Assembly: GCA_016932075.1 (NCBI GenBank)
Contig: JAFGDP010000066.1
Span: 1 to 64,000 of the forward strand
Origin: Chitinispirillaceae bacterium
GTDB taxonomy: Bacteria; Fibrobacterota; Chitinivibrionia; Chitinivibrionales; Chitinispirillaceae
Length of the DNA stretch: 64,000 bases
Direction: 5' to 3'
In this document: in pieces, positions 62,705-64,000 of the stretch
Position numbering within the stretch: the first letter of the stretch is position 1
Layout: the number at the start of each line of letters is the position of its first letter
The notes under the pieces: generated by a model
What the model saw: the letters and a program-made list of their open reading frames with translations, nothing else
Database searches by the model: none
What the model was told of the DNA's origin: nothing
Made by a program: the position numbers and the translations under genes

Positions 62705-64000
62705 TCTTTTGACGTGCCTTTGCAAATGCGAGGGCCTTGTCGGCTAATTCGACGTTAATGGTGTCGCCATCGTTGAATTTTCCGCTTAAAAATTCTTCGG
62801 CAAGGCGGTCTTCGAGGAGGCGCTGGATCGCCCTGCGCAGCGGACGTGCCCCCAGGATCGGATCGAATCCCTGTTCAACGATAAACTGTTTGGCGTTCGC
62901 CGAAACGACGAGGCTGATGTTCCGGTCCGTGAGACGGGACTGCACTTCCCGCAGCTGGATCTCGACGACTTTTGCGATCTCTTTTTTCCCGAGCGCGTAA
63001 AACACGATGGTCTCGTCAACGCGATTGAGGAATTCAGGATTGAAGATGCGCTTCAGCTCGTCCATGACCTTGGACTTCATGGTCTCATAGTCGCTTTCGC
63101 TTGATGATTTGCCGAACCCAACGGTGCCGCTTTTCTTGACGTCGCGCGTTCCGGCGTTGGAGGTCATGATGATAATGGTGTTCCGGAAATTGACATGACG
63201 GCCATAGCTGTCGGTGAGAATGCCGTCATCGAGTATCTGCAGCAGAATGTTGAAAACGTCGGGGTGCGCCTTTTCTATTTCGTCAAGCAATATCACCGAA
63301 TAGGGTTTTTTGCGGATTTTTTCGGTAAGCTGCCCGCCTTCTTCGTATCCGATGTAGCCCGGCGGCGCACCAACGAGGCGCGAGACGGCGAATTTTTCCA
63401 TATATTCCGACATGTCGATGCGCACGAGCGCCTCCTCGGTGTCGAAGAGCGCCTGGGCAAGCGTTTTTGCGAGCTCGGTTTTTCCGACGCCCGTCGGCCC
63501 TAGGAAGATGAACGAGGCAATAGGCCGTTTCGCATTATGCAGGCCGGCACGCGAGCGCCTGATGCTCCGGGCGATCATCTCAAGGGCGGGGTCCTGCCCG
63601 ATGACCCGCTTGCGCAGTTCTTCCTCGAGGTTGAGAATCTTCTTTGATTCCTCTTCAGCGAGGCGCGAAAGCGGCACGCCGGTCATGGTGGAAACGACCT
63701 CGGCAATGGTTGCTTCGTCGACAAGCAGCCGCTCCTCGGCCTTTGATTTCCGCCATAAGGCCTTCTTTTCCAGGAGCACACCCTTGAGTTTTTCCTGTTT
63801 GTCCCGAAGCTTTGCCGCCTTCTCGAATTCCTGCTGTTCGACAGCAAGCTCTTTTTCCTTGACCACATCACCGATCTCCTTTTCCATGTCACGGATCTCC
63901 TCCGGTATCTCCATGCTGGAAAGGCGCTTGCGGGCACCAGCTTCGTCAATGACATCGATGGCCTTGTCGGGAAGGAAACGATCGGACACATACCGATCGG
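62691..64000 (-). CDS. clpC: ATP-dependent Clp protease ATP-binding subunit ClpC (C-terminal part)
   Basis: The gene runs off the window at 64000; 436 residues are seen, starting within DRYVSDRFLPDKAIDVIDEA, the junction after AAA1. A UVR-like motif (AVEQQEFEKAAKLRDKQEKL) in the middle region marks ClpC rather than ClpB. AAA2 follows with GPTGVGKTELAKTLAQ, SVILLDEIEKAHPDVFNI and the ending FDPILGARPLRRAIQRLLED. It unfolds substrates for ClpP. It overlaps the tamB start, so it belongs to the same transcript. Confidence 0.93.
   Translation of the reverse strand, partial: DRYVSDRFLPDKAIDVIDEAGARKRLSSMEIPEEIRDMEKEIGDVVKEKELAVEQQEFEKAAKLRDKQEKLKGVLLEKKALWRKSKAEERLLVDEATIAEVVSTMTGVPLSRLAEEESKKILNLEEELRKRVIGQDPALEMIARSIRRSRAGLHNAKRPIASFIFLGPTGVGKTELAKTLAQALFDTEEALVRIDMSEYMEKFAVSRLVGAPPGYIGYEEGGQLTEKIRKKPYSVILLDEIEKAHPDVFNILLQILDDGILTDSYGRHVNFRNTIIIMTSNAGTRDVKKSGTVGFGKSSSESDYETMKSKVMDELKRIFNPEFLNRVDETIVFYALGKKEIAKVVEIQLREVQSRLTDRNISLVVSANAKQFIVEQGFDPILGARPLRRAIQRLLEDRLAEEFLSGKFNDGDTINVELADKALAFAKARQKNETS

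Overview
The window is chromosomal DNA of a Gram-negative bacterium. It carries lipid A genes (lpxA, lpxD and a fused lpxC-fabZ), bamA, tamB, an OmpH/Skp chaperone, several outer-membrane barrel-like proteins, and C-terminal tails resembling type IX secretion sorting domains. The LpxC-FabZ fusion, a bacterial geranylgeranylglyceryl-phosphate synthase homologue, a DUF3332 lipoprotein and many TPR/Ig-like surface proteins point to the FCB superphylum. Fibrobacterota (Chitinispirillum-like) is my best guess, but this is an inference without database comparison.

Region 1 (1-2834) is AT-rich accessory DNA. Three sites look like integron attC recombination sites: the right part of one at 1-121, a complete one at 2165-2284, and a left half at 2773-2834. 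Between them lie a YiiX-like hydrolase homologue, a small membrane protein, a broken small gene and a 42-bp tandem repeat. No integrase is visible. The array ends against a C-terminal-domain gene remnant (2835-3070) and a secreted zinc metallopeptidase.

Region 2 (4.7-19.8 kb) is housekeeping DNA: a SurA-like lipoprotein, an outer-membrane protein, a minus-strand block miaB - LapA-like - SPOR/TPR - gatB - small membrane protein, a STAS protein flanked by two-CW modules, dprA-ftsB-DUF502-recO, an EIIA/CBS protein with its lipoprotein, rimI-nfo, and hup. Region 3 (19.9-34.2 kb) holds a stand-alone ClpV-type AAA+ ATPase, cysteine desulfurase/ligA/ROK kinase, a lipoate ligase-like gene, the DUF3332 lipoprotein, and recA-alaS-GGGP synthase.

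Region 4 (34.2-49.3 kb) is mostly cell-envelope and surface genes: an ATP-grasp enzyme preceded by a structured leader with a terminator-like hairpin, a barrel-TPR fusion, a beta-helix protein, a 1527-residue surface protein, a five-repeat DUF5011 lipoprotein, and two divergent genes (TPR and PEGA) sharing a C-terminal two-helix module. Region 5 (49.3-64 kb) holds argJ, tRNA-Lys(CTT), a probably inactive AnmK homologue, and a long minus-strand operon clpC-tamB-bamA-ompH-lpxD-lpxC/fabZ-lpxA that couples outer-membrane protein assembly to lipid A synthesis.

Where several promoters can be proposed, the -10 element is repeatedly TATATT, which suggests a lineage preference. Start codons were moved inward where a Shine-Dalgarno sequence or family alignment favoured it.
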